The notes beneath the pieces are model-generated. The model saw only the letters and a list, made by a program, of their open reading frames with translations. It did no database searches and had not been told where the DNA came from. This document shows positions 38,001-47,010 of a stretch of DNA of 64,000 nt, piece after piece. The stretch lies in assembly GCF_023487995.1 (NCBI RefSeq), contig NZ_JAMFKN010000006.1, forward strand, positions 124,001-188,000, written 5' to 3'. This DNA comes from Thermohalobaculum sediminis (GTDB lineage: Bacteria; Pseudomonadota; Alphaproteobacteria; Rhodobacterales; Rhodobacteraceae). Made by a program: the position numbers and the translations under genes. Position 1 is the first letter of the stretch. Every line of letters begins with the position of its first letter.

Positions 38001-39731
38001 TCAGGTTCCGGCGAAGCGCGCGGCCATCTCGGCGCGGGCGTCCTCCGTGATCTTCGAGAACAGGTTCTCGGGCACGGTGAAGGCGTGCCCCGCAGGCAGC
38101 GCGCGCAGCGCCTCGGCGATGTCGCCCGGCCAGGCCTCGGCATCGGCTTCGGCGCCCAGGGCGCGCAGCATCGTGTCGGATGCATCCGGAATGAAGGGCC
38201 GCGACAGGATCGCGTAGAGCCGCACGAGGTTCAGCGCCACCCGGATGATGGCACCCGCCCGCGCTGCGTCCTCCTTGATCACCGACCAGGGGGCCGCGGT
38301 CTGGAGATACTCGTTGCCGGCCACCCAGATCGCGCGCAGCTCGGCCGCCGCCTTTCGGATCTCCATTGCCTCCCAGTGGGCCTCGTAGCTGCGCAGGCGG
38401 CGCGTGAGTTCGGCCGTCAGCGCGGCCTCGGCCTCGCCGGGCGCGCCGCCTTCGGGCACGGCATCGCCGAATTTCGAGCGGCAGAACTTGGTGACGCGGC
38501 TGACGAAGTTGCCCAGCACGTCGGCAAGGTCCTTGTTCACGCCGGCCTGGAAACTCTCCCAGGTGAAATCGGCGTCCGACCCCTCCGGCGCGTTCGCGAG
38601 CAGCCACCAGCGCCAGTAGTCCGAGGGCAGGATCTCGAGCGCCTGGTCCATGAAGACGCCCCGCCCCTGGCTGGTCGAGAACTTGCCGCCGTCATAGGTC
38701 AGCCAGTTGAAGCCCTTGACGTAGTCCACCAGCTTCCACGGCTCGGTCCCGTCGAAGTTCGCACCCATCAGCGTCGCTGGAAAGCTGAGCGTGTGGAAGG
38801 GGATGTTGTCCTTCGCCATGAACTCGACATAGCGCACGTCCCCCGCGCCCTTGTCCTCGCGCCACCAGCGTTCCCAAGCAGCGTCCGGCTGGCCGGTCGC
38901 GTCGGCCCACTCGGCGGTGGCCGAGATGTACTCGATGGGCGCGTCGAACCAGACGTAGAAGACCTTGCCCTCCATGCCCGGCCATTCCGCGTCGCCGCGC
39001 CGGACGGGGATGCCCCAGTCGAGATCGCGCGTGATCGAGCGGTCCTGCAACCCCTCGCCGTCGTTGAGCCATTTCTTCGCGATCGAGGTGGTCAGGATCG
39101 GCCAGTCGGTCTTCGCATCGATCCAGGCCGCGAGCTTCTCGCGCACCAGCGACTGGCGCAGGTAGAGGTGCTTGGTCTCGCGCACCTCGAGTTCGGTCGA
39201 CCCAGAGATGGCCGAGCGCGGGTTGATCAGGTCGGTGGGGTCGAGCTGCTTTGTGCAGTTCTCGCACTGGTCGCCGCGGGCGCGGTCATAGCCGCAGTTG
39301 GGGCATGTGCCCTCGACATAGCGGTCGGGCAGGAAGCGGCCGTCTGCGGGCGAGTAGACCTGGCGCTCCATTACCTCCTCGATCAGCCCGGCATCGGCGA
39401 GCCGCCCTGCCATGTGCTGCGTGAGGCGGTGATTGCGGACGGACGACGAGCGGCCGAAGAAGTCGAAGCTGAGTCGGAAGCCCTCGCCCAGCCGCTTCTG
39501 CACCTCGTGCATCTCGGCGCAATACTCGGCGACCGATTGTCCCGCCTTGGCGGCGGCAAGCTCGGCCGGCGTGCCGTGCTCGTCGGTCGCGCAGATGTAG
39601 AGGACCTCGTGCCCGCGTGCCCGCATGTAGCGGGCATAGGCGCAGGCCGGCAGCATCGAGCCGACGAGATTGCCCAGGTGCTTCACGCCGTTGATGTAGG
39701 GCAGCGCCGAGGTGACGAGGATGCGGGCCAT
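38001..39731 (-). CDS. metG: Methionyl-tRNA synthetase
   Basis: 576 residues. Class I synthetase: the HIGH-equivalent is HLGN at 18-21, the KMSKS-equivalent is KFSTS (in KFSTSQGRG, around residue 345), and the zinc-knuckle pairs are CPNC and CENC (about 143-160). An anticodon-binding alpha-helical domain follows. The C-terminal EMAP/Trbp111 tRNA-binding extension seen in E. coli is absent, giving the short form common in alphaproteobacteria. Its 5' flank is unusual: a six-copy 26-bp repeat begins 38 bp upstream of the start codon. Confidence 0.97.
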   Translation of the reverse strand: MARILVTSALPYINGVKHLGNLVGSMLPACAYARYMRARGHEVLYICATDEHGTPAELAAAKAGQSVAEYCAEMHEVQKRLGEGFRLSFDFFGRSSSVRNHRLTQHMAGRLADAGLIEEVMERQVYSPADGRFLPDRYVEGTCPNCGYDRARGDQCENCTKQLDPTDLINPRSAISGSTELEVRETKHLYLRQSLVREKLAAWIDAKTDWPILTTSIAKKWLNDGEGLQDRSITRDLDWGIPVRRGDAEWPGMEGKVFYVWFDAPIEYISATAEWADATGQPDAAWERWWREDKGAGDVRYVEFMAKDNIPFHTLSFPATLMGANFDGTEPWKLVDYVKGFNWLTYDGGKFSTSQGRGVFMDQALEILPSDYWRWWLLANAPEGSDADFTWESFQAGVNKDLADVLGNFVSRVTKFCRSKFGDAVPEGGAPGEAEAALTAELTRRLRSYEAHWEAMEIRKAAAELRAIWVAGNEYLQTAAPWSVIKEDAARAGAIIRVALNLVRLYAILSRPFIPDASDTMLRALGAEADAEAWPGDIAEALRALPAGHAFTVPENLFSKITEDARAEMAARFAGT

Positions 39732-39768
39732 GCGGGTCTCCGGTCTGATGCGCGCCTTCTATAGCCCC

Positions 39769-39924
39769 CGCCGCGGCCGCGGCAAAGCCCTCCCCGCCGC
39801 GGCCGCGGCAAAGCCCTCCCCGCCGCGGCCGCGGCAAAGCCCAACCCGCCGCGGCCGCGGCAAAGCCCAACCCGCCGCGGCTGCGGCAAAGCCCAACCCG
39901 CCGCGGCTGCGGCAAGGCCAGTCC
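39769..39924. repeat. 26-bp tandem repeat x 6 upstream of metG
   Basis: Six contiguous 26-bp units (39769, 39795, 39821, 39847, 39873, 39899). Each contains CCGCGG-C/T-CGCGG-like palindromic core and CAAAGCCC. Units 1-2 end CCTCCC, units 3-5 end CCAACC, and units 5-6 carry CTGCGG in place of CCGCGG, so variants are clustered as expected for stepwise duplication. It occupies half of the 318-bp gap between metG and the next gene, where the metG promoter or leader should lie. There are no spacers between units. Confidence 0.93.
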
Positions 39925-39959
39925 CGCATTGGGGCGGACCAATGGGCGGCGCAGGCGGT

Positions 39960-40011
39960 GGCCGCGACGAAATGGAGCGGGCGCAACGCGGGGCCGCGAC
40001 GAAATGGAGCG
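39960..40011. repeat. 20-bp direct repeat pair
   Basis: GGCCGCGACGAAATGGAGCG occurs exactly at 39960-39979 and 39992-40011, in the remainder of the metG upstream gap and just before the next gene (start 40050). It may be another slippage product or a pair of binding sites. Confidence 0.8.
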
Positions 40012-40049
40012 CCGGACGCGGCGCCCGGCTTTGCTAGCCTGCTGGAGCC

Positions 40050-40523
40050 ATGCAGCGCTTGGAGACGCAGCCCCAGATGTCCCGCATTCCGCGACGCCCG
40101 GCCAGCCTTCCGATCCGTCTCGCCGTCGCCACCATGGCGGGGCTGCTGCTCGGGATTCTCGGGCTGGCGTTGCTGCCGCTGTTCATGCCCGGTCTCGACC
40201 CTATGGTGCGCTGGGGCTTCTTCCTGTGGTATCCGACCGTCGGCGCGGTCATCGCCTTTGCCGGGGCGGCCAACGCGCGCGAAGGCGGGTCGCGCGCCCT
40301 GCCGTGGTGGCTGAGGGGCGGCGCGATCGGCGGGTGGATGAACTTCGTCGCGACCCTGCTGTCGCCCGGCGTGATGCGCGACTTCATGATCGCAGCTTTC
40401 GGTGCCGACGGCCTGCTCGCCTCGCCCTTCTGGTTCGTGGCCGAGGGGGCTGTCGCGGGCCTGGTGATCGGGTATCTCGTGATGCGCTTCGGCGGCGAGG
40501 GCCGCGAGCCGGCCGACGATTGA
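40050..40523 (+). CDS. Small inner-membrane protein of unknown function
   Basis: 157 residues with about four hydrophobic segments (LAVATMAGLLLGILGLALLP, FFLWYPTVGAVIAFAGA, WLRGGAIGGWMNFVATLL, WFVAEGAVAGLVIGYLVMRF) and a basic N-terminus. The second half has a layout resembling DUF-type membrane proteins of Rhodobacterales, but I do not recognise a family. The ATG has GGAG a few bases upstream; 40077 is a possible later start. It is followed after 70 bp by the Kef-type antiporter on the same strand. Confidence 0.7.
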   Translation: MQRLETQPQMSRIPRRPASLPIRLAVATMAGLLLGILGLALLPLFMPGLDPMVRWGFFLWYPTVGAVIAFAGAANAREGGSRALPWWLRGGAIGGWMNFVATLLSPGVMRDFMIAAFGADGLLASPFWFVAEGAVAGLVIGYLVMRFGGEGREPADD

Positions 40524-40593
40524 CCCGAGGCCCGCGAGCGGCAAGGATCCATCCCCGGCATGCGGCCGGGCGGCGGGCGGGAGAACTGGCAGC

Positions 40594-42351
40594 ATGGCTT
40601 CACCAGCGGCGATCGACCCCTTGCTGATCGACGCGGCCGTGTTCCTCGGCGCATCGGTCGTATCGGTCACGCTTTTCCGCCGGCTCGGGCTCGGGGCAAT
40701 CCTCGGCTATCTCTGCGCCGGCGCGATCGTCGGCCCGCATGTGCTCGCCCTGATCGACGGCGCCGAGAGGGTGCTCCATTTCGCCGAGTTCGGCGTCGTG
40801 CTGCTGCTGTTCGTGATAGGGCTCGAGTTGCGACCGGCGCGCCTGTGGCGAATGCGGGCCGAGATCTTCGGGCTAGGGCTCGCGCAGGTGCTGCTGACCG
40901 GGACGGTCATCGCCGGCGGGCTGATCTGGGTCGGCGTGCTGGCCTGGCCAGGGGCGGTCGCGCTCGGTTCGGCGCTGGCGCTCTCCTCGACTGCCTTCGG
41001 CGTCCAGATCCTGCGCGATCGCGGCGAGTTCACGCGGCCCCATGGCGACCGGGCCTTTGCCATCCTGCTGTTCCAGGACCTTGCGATCGTGCCGATTCTG
41101 GGGCTCGTGGCCTTCCTCGCGCCCGGCGGCGGCGTGGCCGAGGACGGCTGGACGCAGCTTGCAAAGGCCGTGGCCGCCGTGCTCGCGGTCGTGCTGGCGG
41201 GGCGCTACGGCCTGAGGCCGCTGTTCGCGCTGATCGCGCGCGTACGGGCCGAGGAGATCTTCACCGCCGCCGCGCTCATGATCGTGCTGGGCGCCGCACT
41301 TATTATGCAGATGGCGGGCTTGTCGATGGCCATGGGTGCGTTCATTGCCGGTGTGCTGCTGGCCGAGAGCGAGTTTCGCCACCAGCTCGAGACCGACATC
41401 GAGCCGTTTCGCGGTCTGCTGCTCGGGCTCTTCTTCATGGGCGTGGGCATGAGCGTGGACTGGCCGCTCGTCGTCGCGAACTGGTGGATCGCTCTGGCGG
41501 GGGCATTCGGGCTCTATCTGCTGAAGGCGGCGATCCTGCTGGGGCTCACGCGGATCACCGGCTCGTCGCCCGCCGACGCGCTGCGGATTTCGGCGCTGCT
41601 GGGGCAGGGCGGCGAGTTTGGCTTCGTCGTGCTGGGCGTCGGGGCCGTGGCGGCGCTGTGGCCCTCGGGGATGGGGACGCTGGTGGCGGCGATCATCACG
41701 CTGAGCATGGCGCTGACGCCGCTCGCGGTGCTGGTGGCGGACCGGCTGCTCCGTCGCCGCGGCGGGCAGGACCTGAGCGGGATCGAGCGCATGGACGAGG
41801 CGGCGGCGGCGCCCGTGATCGTCGCGGGCTTCGGGCGCTTCGGGCAGGTGGTCGCCCGCGTGCTGAAGCAGCGCGGCTATGACGTGACGCTGATCGACAA
41901 CGACCCCGACCGCATCCGCATCGCGCGGACCTTCGGCAACAAGGTGTTCTTCGGCGACCTGCGCCGCGCCGACCTGCTGCGCGCCGTGCGGGCGGGCGAG
42001 GCGCGGGCGATCTTCGTCTGCGGCGACGACCGCGAGGCCAACGCGATCGCGCTGCGCAAGCTGCGCGCGCGGATGCCGAACCTGCCGATCTTCTGCCGCG
42101 CCGCCGACCGCTTCGAGGAACTGCGCCTCGCCAAGCTGGGCGCGACGGGCGTGGTGCGCGAGAATTTCGAGTCGGCCGTCGCGCTCGCGCGCACCGCGCT
42201 GGGCGTCCTCGGCGACGGCGCGATGGCCGACGAGGTGATCGAGGAGTTCCGCCGCCGCGACGCGGAACTGCTGCGCCTGCAGGGCGAGTTCGGGGCCGAG
42301 GCGGGCTATGCCCGGATGCGCGAGAGCTACAGTCTCGACGACAAGCGCTAG
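40594..42351 (+). CDS. Kef-type K+/H+ antiporter (CPA2) with TrkA-N domain
   Basis: 585 residues. A CPA2 sodium/proton exchanger-type membrane domain (about 10-390, 12-13 helices) carries RRLGLGAILGYLCAGAIVGP, LLFVIGLELRP and ALSSTAFGVQIL. A Rossmann TrkA-N regulatory domain follows (about 405-520, GFGRFGQVVARVL nucleotide-binding loop). KefB/KefC export potassium when electrophiles form glutathione adducts; a glutathione-dependent role is possible but not shown. No KefF/KefG ancillary gene is adjacent. It ends 4 bp inside the convergent GNAT gene. Confidence 0.93.
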   Translation: MASPAAIDPLLIDAAVFLGASVVSVTLFRRLGLGAILGYLCAGAIVGPHVLALIDGAERVLHFAEFGVVLLLFVIGLELRPARLWRMRAEIFGLGLAQVLLTGTVIAGGLIWVGVLAWPGAVALGSALALSSTAFGVQILRDRGEFTRPHGDRAFAILLFQDLAIVPILGLVAFLAPGGGVAEDGWTQLAKAVAAVLAVVLAGRYGLRPLFALIARVRAEEIFTAAALMIVLGAALIMQMAGLSMAMGAFIAGVLLAESEFRHQLETDIEPFRGLLLGLFFMGVGMSVDWPLVVANWWIALAGAFGLYLLKAAILLGLTRITGSSPADALRISALLGQGGEFGFVVLGVGAVAALWPSGMGTLVAAIITLSMALTPLAVLVADRLLRRRGGQDLSGIERMDEAAAAPVIVAGFGRFGQVVARVLKQRGYDVTLIDNDPDRIRIARTFGNKVFFGDLRRADLLRAVRAGEARAIFVCGDDREANAIALRKLRARMPNLPIFCRAADRFEELRLAKLGATGVVRENFESAVALARTALGVLGDGAMADEVIEEFRRRDAELLRLQGEFGAEAGYARMRESYSLDDKR

Positions 42352-42851
42352 GTACCGTGCCGGAGGTCGCGCTCCAGGGTCACAAGGCAGTCGGCATATC
42401 CGAGGCGCCGGTAGAGCGCGAGGGCGTCGGCGTTGGTCGGCAGGGCGCTGACCTCGACCCGCGCGATGCCGGTGGCGCGCAGGCGCGCTTCGGCCTCGGC
42501 GACGAGGGCGCGGGCGACGCCGCGGCCGCGGAATTCCGGCTCGACCCAAAGGTCGCTGAGATCGCCTACCAGCCGCGCGGGCTCCGGTACATAGGTGCCA
42601 AGCTCCTCCTTCACGCCGGTGATGAGGAAGCCCGCCACCCGGCTCCCCATCTCGGCCACGAGGACCGAGCCGCCGGGATGCTCGCCTGCCCAGCCGATCA
42701 GCGCGTCGATGTGGCTCTCCGCCATCTCGGGGCCGGGTGTGCGGTTGGGTTCTGTCGTGCGCTCGAACTCCTGCAGGGCCGCCATGAAGGCGACGAGGCG
42801 CGGGCGGTCCGCGTCGCGGGCGTCGCGGATCAGGACCCGCTCAGTGGTCAT
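42348..42851 (-). CDS. GNAT-family N-acetyltransferase
   Basis: 167 residues, single GNAT fold. The acetyl-CoA pyrophosphate loop is VEPEFRGRGVARAL (about 101-114), preceded by DLSDLW and followed by the NADALALYRRLGY motif. The substrate is unknown. It is convergent with the Kef gene (4-bp overlap) and is the last gene of a minus-strand set with the PaiB-like and methyltransferase genes; its start overlaps the end of the PaiB-like gene by 11 bp. Confidence 0.9.
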   Translation of the reverse strand: MTTERVLIRDARDADRPRLVAFMAALQEFERTTEPNRTPGPEMAESHIDALIGWAGEHPGGSVLVAEMGSRVAGFLITGVKEELGTYVPEPARLVGDLSDLWVEPEFRGRGVARALVAEAEARLRATGIARVEVSALPTNADALALYRRLGYADCLVTLERDLRHGT

Positions 42852-43467
42852 CGCGCGCGGCGCGCATCAGCGCGGCAAGCGCCGCGGTCTCGGCCCCCGG
42901 CGTGCCACCCGCCGCGAGCGCGTCTGCCGCGCGGTTGCGCGCCGCCGCGCCGCGGTTCTGGTTGAGCTTGAAGGTGCTCTCGACGCCGGTCACCGACAGC
43001 TCCCACGGCACGATGGTGCGCATCATGCGACCCATCAGTTCCTGGTCCATCTTGTCCGAGGTCCAGGGCTTCTTCGGCACGAGCGTGGCCTCGAACCGGG
43101 CCGAGAGGCGGTCGACATGGCCGCGCATGTCGGTCTCGGGCGACAGGCGCAGCCGGCCGCGCAGGTGCACCGCGACATAGTTCCAGGTCGGCACCTTGTC
43201 GTCCTCGCCATACCAGTCGGGCGAGATGTAGCCATCCGGCCCCGACACGATCAGGAGCGCGTCGAGCGGCCCCTTGGCCAGCGCGCGGGCAAGCGCCGTC
43301 GAGCGCACGAAATGCCCCTCGGCCCGGGCCCCGTCCAGCAGGAAGGGCACATGGCTCGCCAGCGGCCCGTCCGGCCCCTGCGCCGTGACGATGCCGAAGC
43401 CGCGCGCCGCGGCGAAGTCCAGCGCCTCGGCGTCGGCGCGGTGGCGGAAGGCGGAATTGGGGTGCAT
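42841..43467 (-). CDS. PaiB-like FMN-binding split-barrel protein
   Basis: 208 residues. It matches the FMN-binding negative regulator family: N-terminal MHPNSAFRH, then GFGIVTAQGPDGPLASHVPFLLD, HFVRSTALARAL, and C-terminal GVESTFKLNQNR. Bacillus PaiB acts with the acetyltransferase PaiA in polyamine and sporulation control. Here a GNAT gene also lies directly downstream with an 11-bp overlap, a similar pairing. Whether it regulates transcription in this organism is unknown. The ATG at 43467 is 4 bp after the methyltransferase stop. Confidence 0.88.
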   Translation of the reverse strand: MHPNSAFRHRADAEALDFAAARGFGIVTAQGPDGPLASHVPFLLDGARAEGHFVRSTALARALAKGPLDALLIVSGPDGYISPDWYGEDDKVPTWNYVAVHLRGRLRLSPETDMRGHVDRLSARFEATLVPKKPWTSDKMDQELMGRMMRTIVPWELSVTGVESTFKLNQNRGAAARNRAADALAAGGTPGAETAALAALMRAARDDH

Positions 43468-43471
43468 GGGT

Positions 43472-44239
43472 TCAGACCGCGACGGCTGTGGTGAGAATGG
43501 GGACCGAAGAATAGAAGAACTCGCCGGCTGCGTCCGCCCGGTCGAGCGCGGCGAGCCAGGATGCGGGGCGGGCCTCGGCGCCGCTCTCCTCGGCCACGAC
43601 GGCCAGCAGGCGCGACATCCACAGCGCGAGCGTGTCCTCGCCCAGCCCCGGATTGACCACCGGCACCGGCACCTGCCGGGTTGCCGAGAAGCCCGCGGCG
43701 GCGAGCATCGGCCCAAGCTGGGCGGGAAGGTTCGGCCAGGGCACCTCGGCGCGCCAGGCGGCGACGACGGGGCCGGTCAGCTCTGGCTCGGGGCCGTGCC
43801 AGAAATCGGCGTCCCAGTTGGTCGCGAGCACGACGAGGCGCGCGCCGCGCTTCATCACCCGGCGAAGCTCGGACAGCGCGGCGCGGGGATCGTCGAGATA
43901 TTCCAGCACATGGGCGGCGACCGCCGCGTCGAACACGGCGCCGGGCCAGTCGAGCGCGGCGACGCTGCCCACCTCGGCGCGCACGCCGGGGACGCCGTCG
44001 CATTCGCGCGTGGCGGCCGCGATCTGGTCGGGCGAGATGTCGATGCCCGCCGCGAGGCCATGGGCGCCGACCGCGAGGCCGATCTCGCGCAGCAGCAGCC
44101 CCGCGCCGCAGCCGATCTCGAGGATCCGCTCGCCCCGGCGCGGCGCCAGCTCGTGCAGCACGGCCATGCGCCGCGCGGCAAGGTCGCGGGTGGCGGCCAT
44201 GCGCTGCTGGATCTCGGCACGGGTTCCGGTGAAGTCCAT
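43472..44239 (-). CDS. SAM-dependent methyltransferase (class I)
   Basis: 255 residues. Motif I is ILEIGCGAGLLLREI (about 39-53), followed by GIDISPDQI (motif II) and VLEYLDDPRAALSELRRVMKRGARLVV (motif IV-V area). The UbiE/COQ5-like Rossmann fold is clear, the substrate is not. It is the first gene of a compact minus-strand unit with the PaiB-like and GNAT genes (gaps of 4 and -11 bp). The start at 44239 has no alternative that keeps motif I in place. Confidence 0.88.
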   Translation of the reverse strand: MDFTGTRAEIQQRMAATRDLAARRMAVLHELAPRRGERILEIGCGAGLLLREIGLAVGAHGLAAGIDISPDQIAAATRECDGVPGVRAEVGSVAALDWPGAVFDAAVAAHVLEYLDDPRAALSELRRVMKRGARLVVLATNWDADFWHGPEPELTGPVVAAWRAEVPWPNLPAQLGPMLAAAGFSATRQVPVPVVNPGLGEDTLALWMSRLLAVVAEESGAEARPASWLAALDRADAAGEFFYSSVPILTTAVAV

Positions 44240-44298
44240 GAGGGCGGGGTTTAGTCGCGGGCGCGGGGACTGTCCAGCGAGCCGTGCCGCCCGCCCGC

Positions 44299-44901
44299 TC
44301 AGCGTGGCGGCGCCTCGCCGTCGGGCGGCGCGGATGGCGGCAGGCCCGCGGCACGCACCACGCGGGTGGTCGCGTCGATCCTCAGCACCTCGCGGCGCAG
44401 GCGGACCCAGACCTCGCCGGGCGGCGGCTCGGGCAGCGCGTGCGTGCGCCAGTCGAGGATCACCAGCGGCACGTCGGGGTTGATGGCGGCGCCGACCGCG
44501 GGCGTGGCGGCGGCGTCCTCGCGCCCGCGCGCCGGAAGGCGGCGGACCGGCCCCTGCGGGTCGGGCGGCGGGGGAGGTGCGGCCTCCGGCTCCGGCGCGG
44601 GCCCGGGCAGGGGCACCGGCACGATGATCGTCTCGGGGTCGCGTCGGTCGTCGCCGTAGAAGAAGAACGGCACGAACGGGATCGGCCGGGGATGGCCCGG
44701 ATGCGGCCTCGGCGGCCGTGGGCGCGGGGGGCGCGGCCGTTCGGGCCGGCCCCGGTCGCGATCTGGCGCGAGACTGTGCGGCGCGCTGGGCCCCAGCCCG
44801 CCGACGCCGCCGGGCCTCAGCCCGATGATCCCGGCCTGCGCCCCAGCCGCGATCAGCAGGGCCGCGGCACCCGCTGCCAGGCGGGGGATGACATGTCCCA
44901 T
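44299..44901 (-). CDS. Secreted Pro-rich protein, RcnB-like C-terminus
   Basis: 200 residues. Signal peptide MGHVIPRLAAGAAALLIAAGAQA-GI; then Pro/Arg/His-rich segments (RPPRPRPPRPHPGHPRP) and a second proline-rich tract; and a C-terminal region GEVWVRLRREVLRIDATTRVVRA that resembles the end of RcnB-type periplasmic proteins. The metal-related role of RcnB should not be assumed. GGAGG precedes the ATG at 44901. It is divergent from the small secreted protein gene at 45039. Confidence 0.72.
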   Translation of the reverse strand: MGHVIPRLAAGAAALLIAAGAQAGIIGLRPGGVGGLGPSAPHSLAPDRDRGRPERPRPPRPRPPRPHPGHPRPIPFVPFFFYGDDRRDPETIIVPVPLPGPAPEPEAAPPPPPDPQGPVRRLPARGREDAAATPAVGAAINPDVPLVILDWRTHALPEPPPGEVWVRLRREVLRIDATTRVVRAAGLPPSAPPDGEAPPR

Positions 44902-45038
44902 CGCGGCCTCCGTCGATGACAGTGTCTGAATATAGGGGTCCGGGCGGCGCGCCGGAACCACCCGTCGCAGGGCCGGAACGTCGGCGGCGGCAGTTCGTTC
45001 CGCTTGCGCTGGGGGCGCCGACGATCAATTCTGCGATC

Positions 45039-45461
45039 ATGATCCATCATGCCCTCCGCGCCGTTGCGTTGGCGCTGCTTGCCCTCTCCGCGGCCGCCGC
45101 GCAGGCCGATGACCGCGTGAGCCCGCAGGAGTTCTCGGACTTCGCGCTGGGCTGGACCCTCTATTACGAGGAGGACGGCGAGCCCGCGGGCGCCGAGCAT
45201 TTCCGCCCCGACGGCCGGGTGCGCTGGCGTGACGGCGAGGGCGCCTGCGTCGATGGCGTCTGGCGCGCCTACCAGGACCAGGTCTGCTTCTACTATGGCC
45301 CGGGCACCGACGTGCTGTGCTGGTCGCTGCACCGGCTGCACCCCGGCGGCAACATCCTCGTCCGCCTCTTGGGCGACGGCGAGGACGCGGGGCTCGAGCT
45401 CGAGATCGTCGACCGCGATCGCAAGCCGCTGATCTGCAAGGGCGAGGGCGCGGCGAGCTGA
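45039..45461 (+). CDS. Small secreted protein of unknown function
   Basis: 140 residues. A signal peptide (MIHHALRAVALALLALSAAAAQA-DD) precedes a compact beta-rich domain with three or four cysteines (ACVDGVW, QVCFYYG, VLCWSL, LICKG) that could form disulfides. No clear ribosome site was seen at 45039, so the start is inferred from the signal peptide. Similar short exported proteins occur in Rhodobacterales, but no function is known to me. It is convergent with the L,D-transpeptidase gene (9-bp gap). Confidence 0.7.
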   Translation: MIHHALRAVALALLALSAAAAQADDRVSPQEFSDFALGWTLYYEEDGEPAGAEHFRPDGRVRWRDGEGACVDGVWRAYQDQVCFYYGPGTDVLCWSLHRLHPGGNILVRLLGDGEDAGLELEIVDRDRKPLICKGEGAAS

Positions 45462-45470
45462 CCTGCTGCC

Positions 45471-46337
45471 TCAGCCGCCGGCGCAGACCGCCTCGGGAAC
45501 CCGCTCGCCGCGCATGCCCTGCGGGCCGGCGGAACGGCCAAGCGCGTAGATGTCGGCGTGGCGGCGTGGCGCGCCGTCCTGCTGCGGAAAATCGAGGAAG
45601 TAGCCGAGGAAGACGGGGATGGGGTCCGCCTCCATGTCGAAGGTGCGGCGGCCTTCGGCGTGGCGGTGTACCTCGTCAAGGCCGATATCGAGCACCCAGG
45701 CAGCCAGTTCGTCCCAGCGCTGCACCCGGATGCAGCCATGCGAGAGGGCGCGGGCGTCGCGCTCGAACAGGCTCCGGCGGTTGGTGTCGTGGAGGTAGAC
45801 CAGAAGCCCCTCGCCGAGCCGAATCGCGGCGAGACCGAGTGGGTTCCTGCGGCCCGGCGGCCAGACGCGGTCCTCGTACTCGCCGCTGGCCACCATCTCG
45901 GGCGTCGGGCGCCAGCGCGGGCGGAAGCGGACGGCGGTGACATGCGTCTCGAGCACCGGCGTCGGATTTCGCGGGCTTCCCACGATCACGCGGCTGCGGA
46001 ACTCGGGCATCGCGTCGCGAAAGGCGATGAGCTCGAAGGCGGGGATGTTGACGACGATCGCCTTGCCCCTCGCCGGCAGCCGCAGCGGCACGCCGAGGCG
46101 ATCGAGCTCCTGCTGGAAGGGGCTCGCGGCCGGCGCCGCTGCGATGTCGCCCGCCGCGGGGACGCCGGCACCCCCGCCCGTCGTCGAGCAGGCGGGGCCG
46201 AGCAGCGCGAGCGCGCAGAGGGGCGCCGCGAGCGCGAGCAAAATACGGTGCAGGGCGGCGCGCGGCCGGGTGCGGCCAACATGCCGCGATCCGACCCGTC
46301 CCAGCGGGCTGTGCGCGCCTCCCATGTCTTGCGCCAT
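45471..46337 (-). CDS. L,D-transpeptidase (YkuD domain), envelope-anchored
   Basis: 288 residues. The N-terminal basic region and hydrophobic segment (ILLALAAPLCALALLGPAC, 32-50) could be an anchor or a weak lipobox ending at C50. The YkuD catalytic motif SHGCIRV has H200 and the nucleophile C202. Such enzymes make 3-3 peptidoglycan crosslinks or tether proteins to the wall. A later start inside the long basic N-terminus is possible. It is followed, on the same strand, by no close gene; arsC lies upstream with a 12-bp gap and may be co-transcribed. Confidence 0.88.
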   Translation of the reverse strand: MAQDMGGAHSPLGRVGSRHVGRTRPRAALHRILLALAAPLCALALLGPACSTTGGGAGVPAAGDIAAAPAASPFQQELDRLGVPLRLPARGKAIVVNIPAFELIAFRDAMPEFRSRVIVGSPRNPTPVLETHVTAVRFRPRWRPTPEMVASGEYEDRVWPPGRRNPLGLAAIRLGEGLLVYLHDTNRRSLFERDARALSHGCIRVQRWDELAAWVLDIGLDEVHRHAEGRRTFDMEADPIPVFLGYFLDFPQQDGAPRRHADIYALGRSAGPQGMRGERVPEAVCAGG

Positions 46338-46349
46338 CCGCCAGCTCCC

Positions 46350-46694
46350 TCACAGAATTTCGGCCACGGCCTCGGGCGGGCGACCGATGCGGGCGCCCTT
46401 CGGACCGATTACCACGGGCCTCTCGATCAGCACGGGATCGGCGGCCATCGCGCCGATCAGCGCGGCCTCGCCGGTCGCGGCGGAGAGGCCCCTCTCGCGG
46501 CAGGCCGGCTCGCAGGTTCGCAGCAGGGCGTGGGCGGGCAGGCCGAGGCGGGCCAGAACGTCGCGGATCTCGGCCTCGCCGGGCGGGGTCTTGAGATACT
46601 CGACGATGCGCGGCTCGATCCCCCGCTCGCGGATCAGCGCCAGCGCCGCCCGCGATTTCGAGCAGCGCGGGTTGTGCCAGATGGTGACGCTCAT
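46350..46694 (-). CDS. arsC: Arsenate reductase, ArsC/Spx family
   Basis: 114 residues. The catalytic cysteine is C11 in HNPRCSKSR, and all three arginines that line the arsenate site in E. coli ArsC have counterparts (LLRTCEP, ERPVVI, IGRP). It uses glutaredoxin/GSH to reduce arsenate to arsenite. No arsB or arsR is nearby, so it may serve as a general reductase. Its start overlaps the end of the DUF1330 gene by 4 bp. Confidence 0.9.
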   Translation of the reverse strand: MSVTIWHNPRCSKSRAALALIRERGIEPRIVEYLKTPPGEAEIRDVLARLGLPAHALLRTCEPACRERGLSAATGEAALIGAMAADPVLIERPVVIGPKGARIGRPPEAVAEIL

Positions 46695-46984
46695 TCCGCG
46701 CCTTCGACCAGCGTGATGGTGGCGACGCCCGCGCCTTCGCGCAGCTTCCGCGCGGCCTGATAGACGGGCGAGTGATAGCAGGCCTGCGCGGCGGCGAGGC
46801 TGGGGAACTCGCAGATCACGTGGCGCGAGCGGCCGAGGCCCGACTCGGCCTCCTCATGCGCGCCGCCGCGCGCGAGAAAGCGGCCGCCATGCTCCTCGAA
46901 GGCGGGCCGCGCCGCGGCGACGTATTGCTGCCACTTGTCCATGTCGTCGACCCGGACGCTCGCGATCCAGTATCCCTTCGGCAT
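46691..46984 (-). CDS. DUF1330-family protein (dimeric alpha-beta barrel)
   Basis: 97 residues, full family length. It begins KGYWIASVRVDDMDKWQQY and contains the characteristic GGRFLARGG and VICEFPSLAAAQACYHSPVYQAAR stretches. It is cytosolic and of unknown function. Translationally linked to arsC; 26 bp downstream of the xseA stop codon, so an xseA-DUF1330-arsC-LDT transcript is plausible. Confidence 0.9.
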   Translation of the reverse strand: MPKGYWIASVRVDDMDKWQQYVAAARPAFEEHGGRFLARGGAHEEAESGLGRSRHVICEFPSLAAAQACYHSPVYQAARKLREGAGVATITLVEGAE

Positions 46985-47010
46985 CTGGTTCCTTCCTTCG
47001 TTGGTGAACC

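Noticed and set aside
39769-39924. Possible CRISPR array
   Set aside because: Units are contiguous with no spacers and no cas genes are present.
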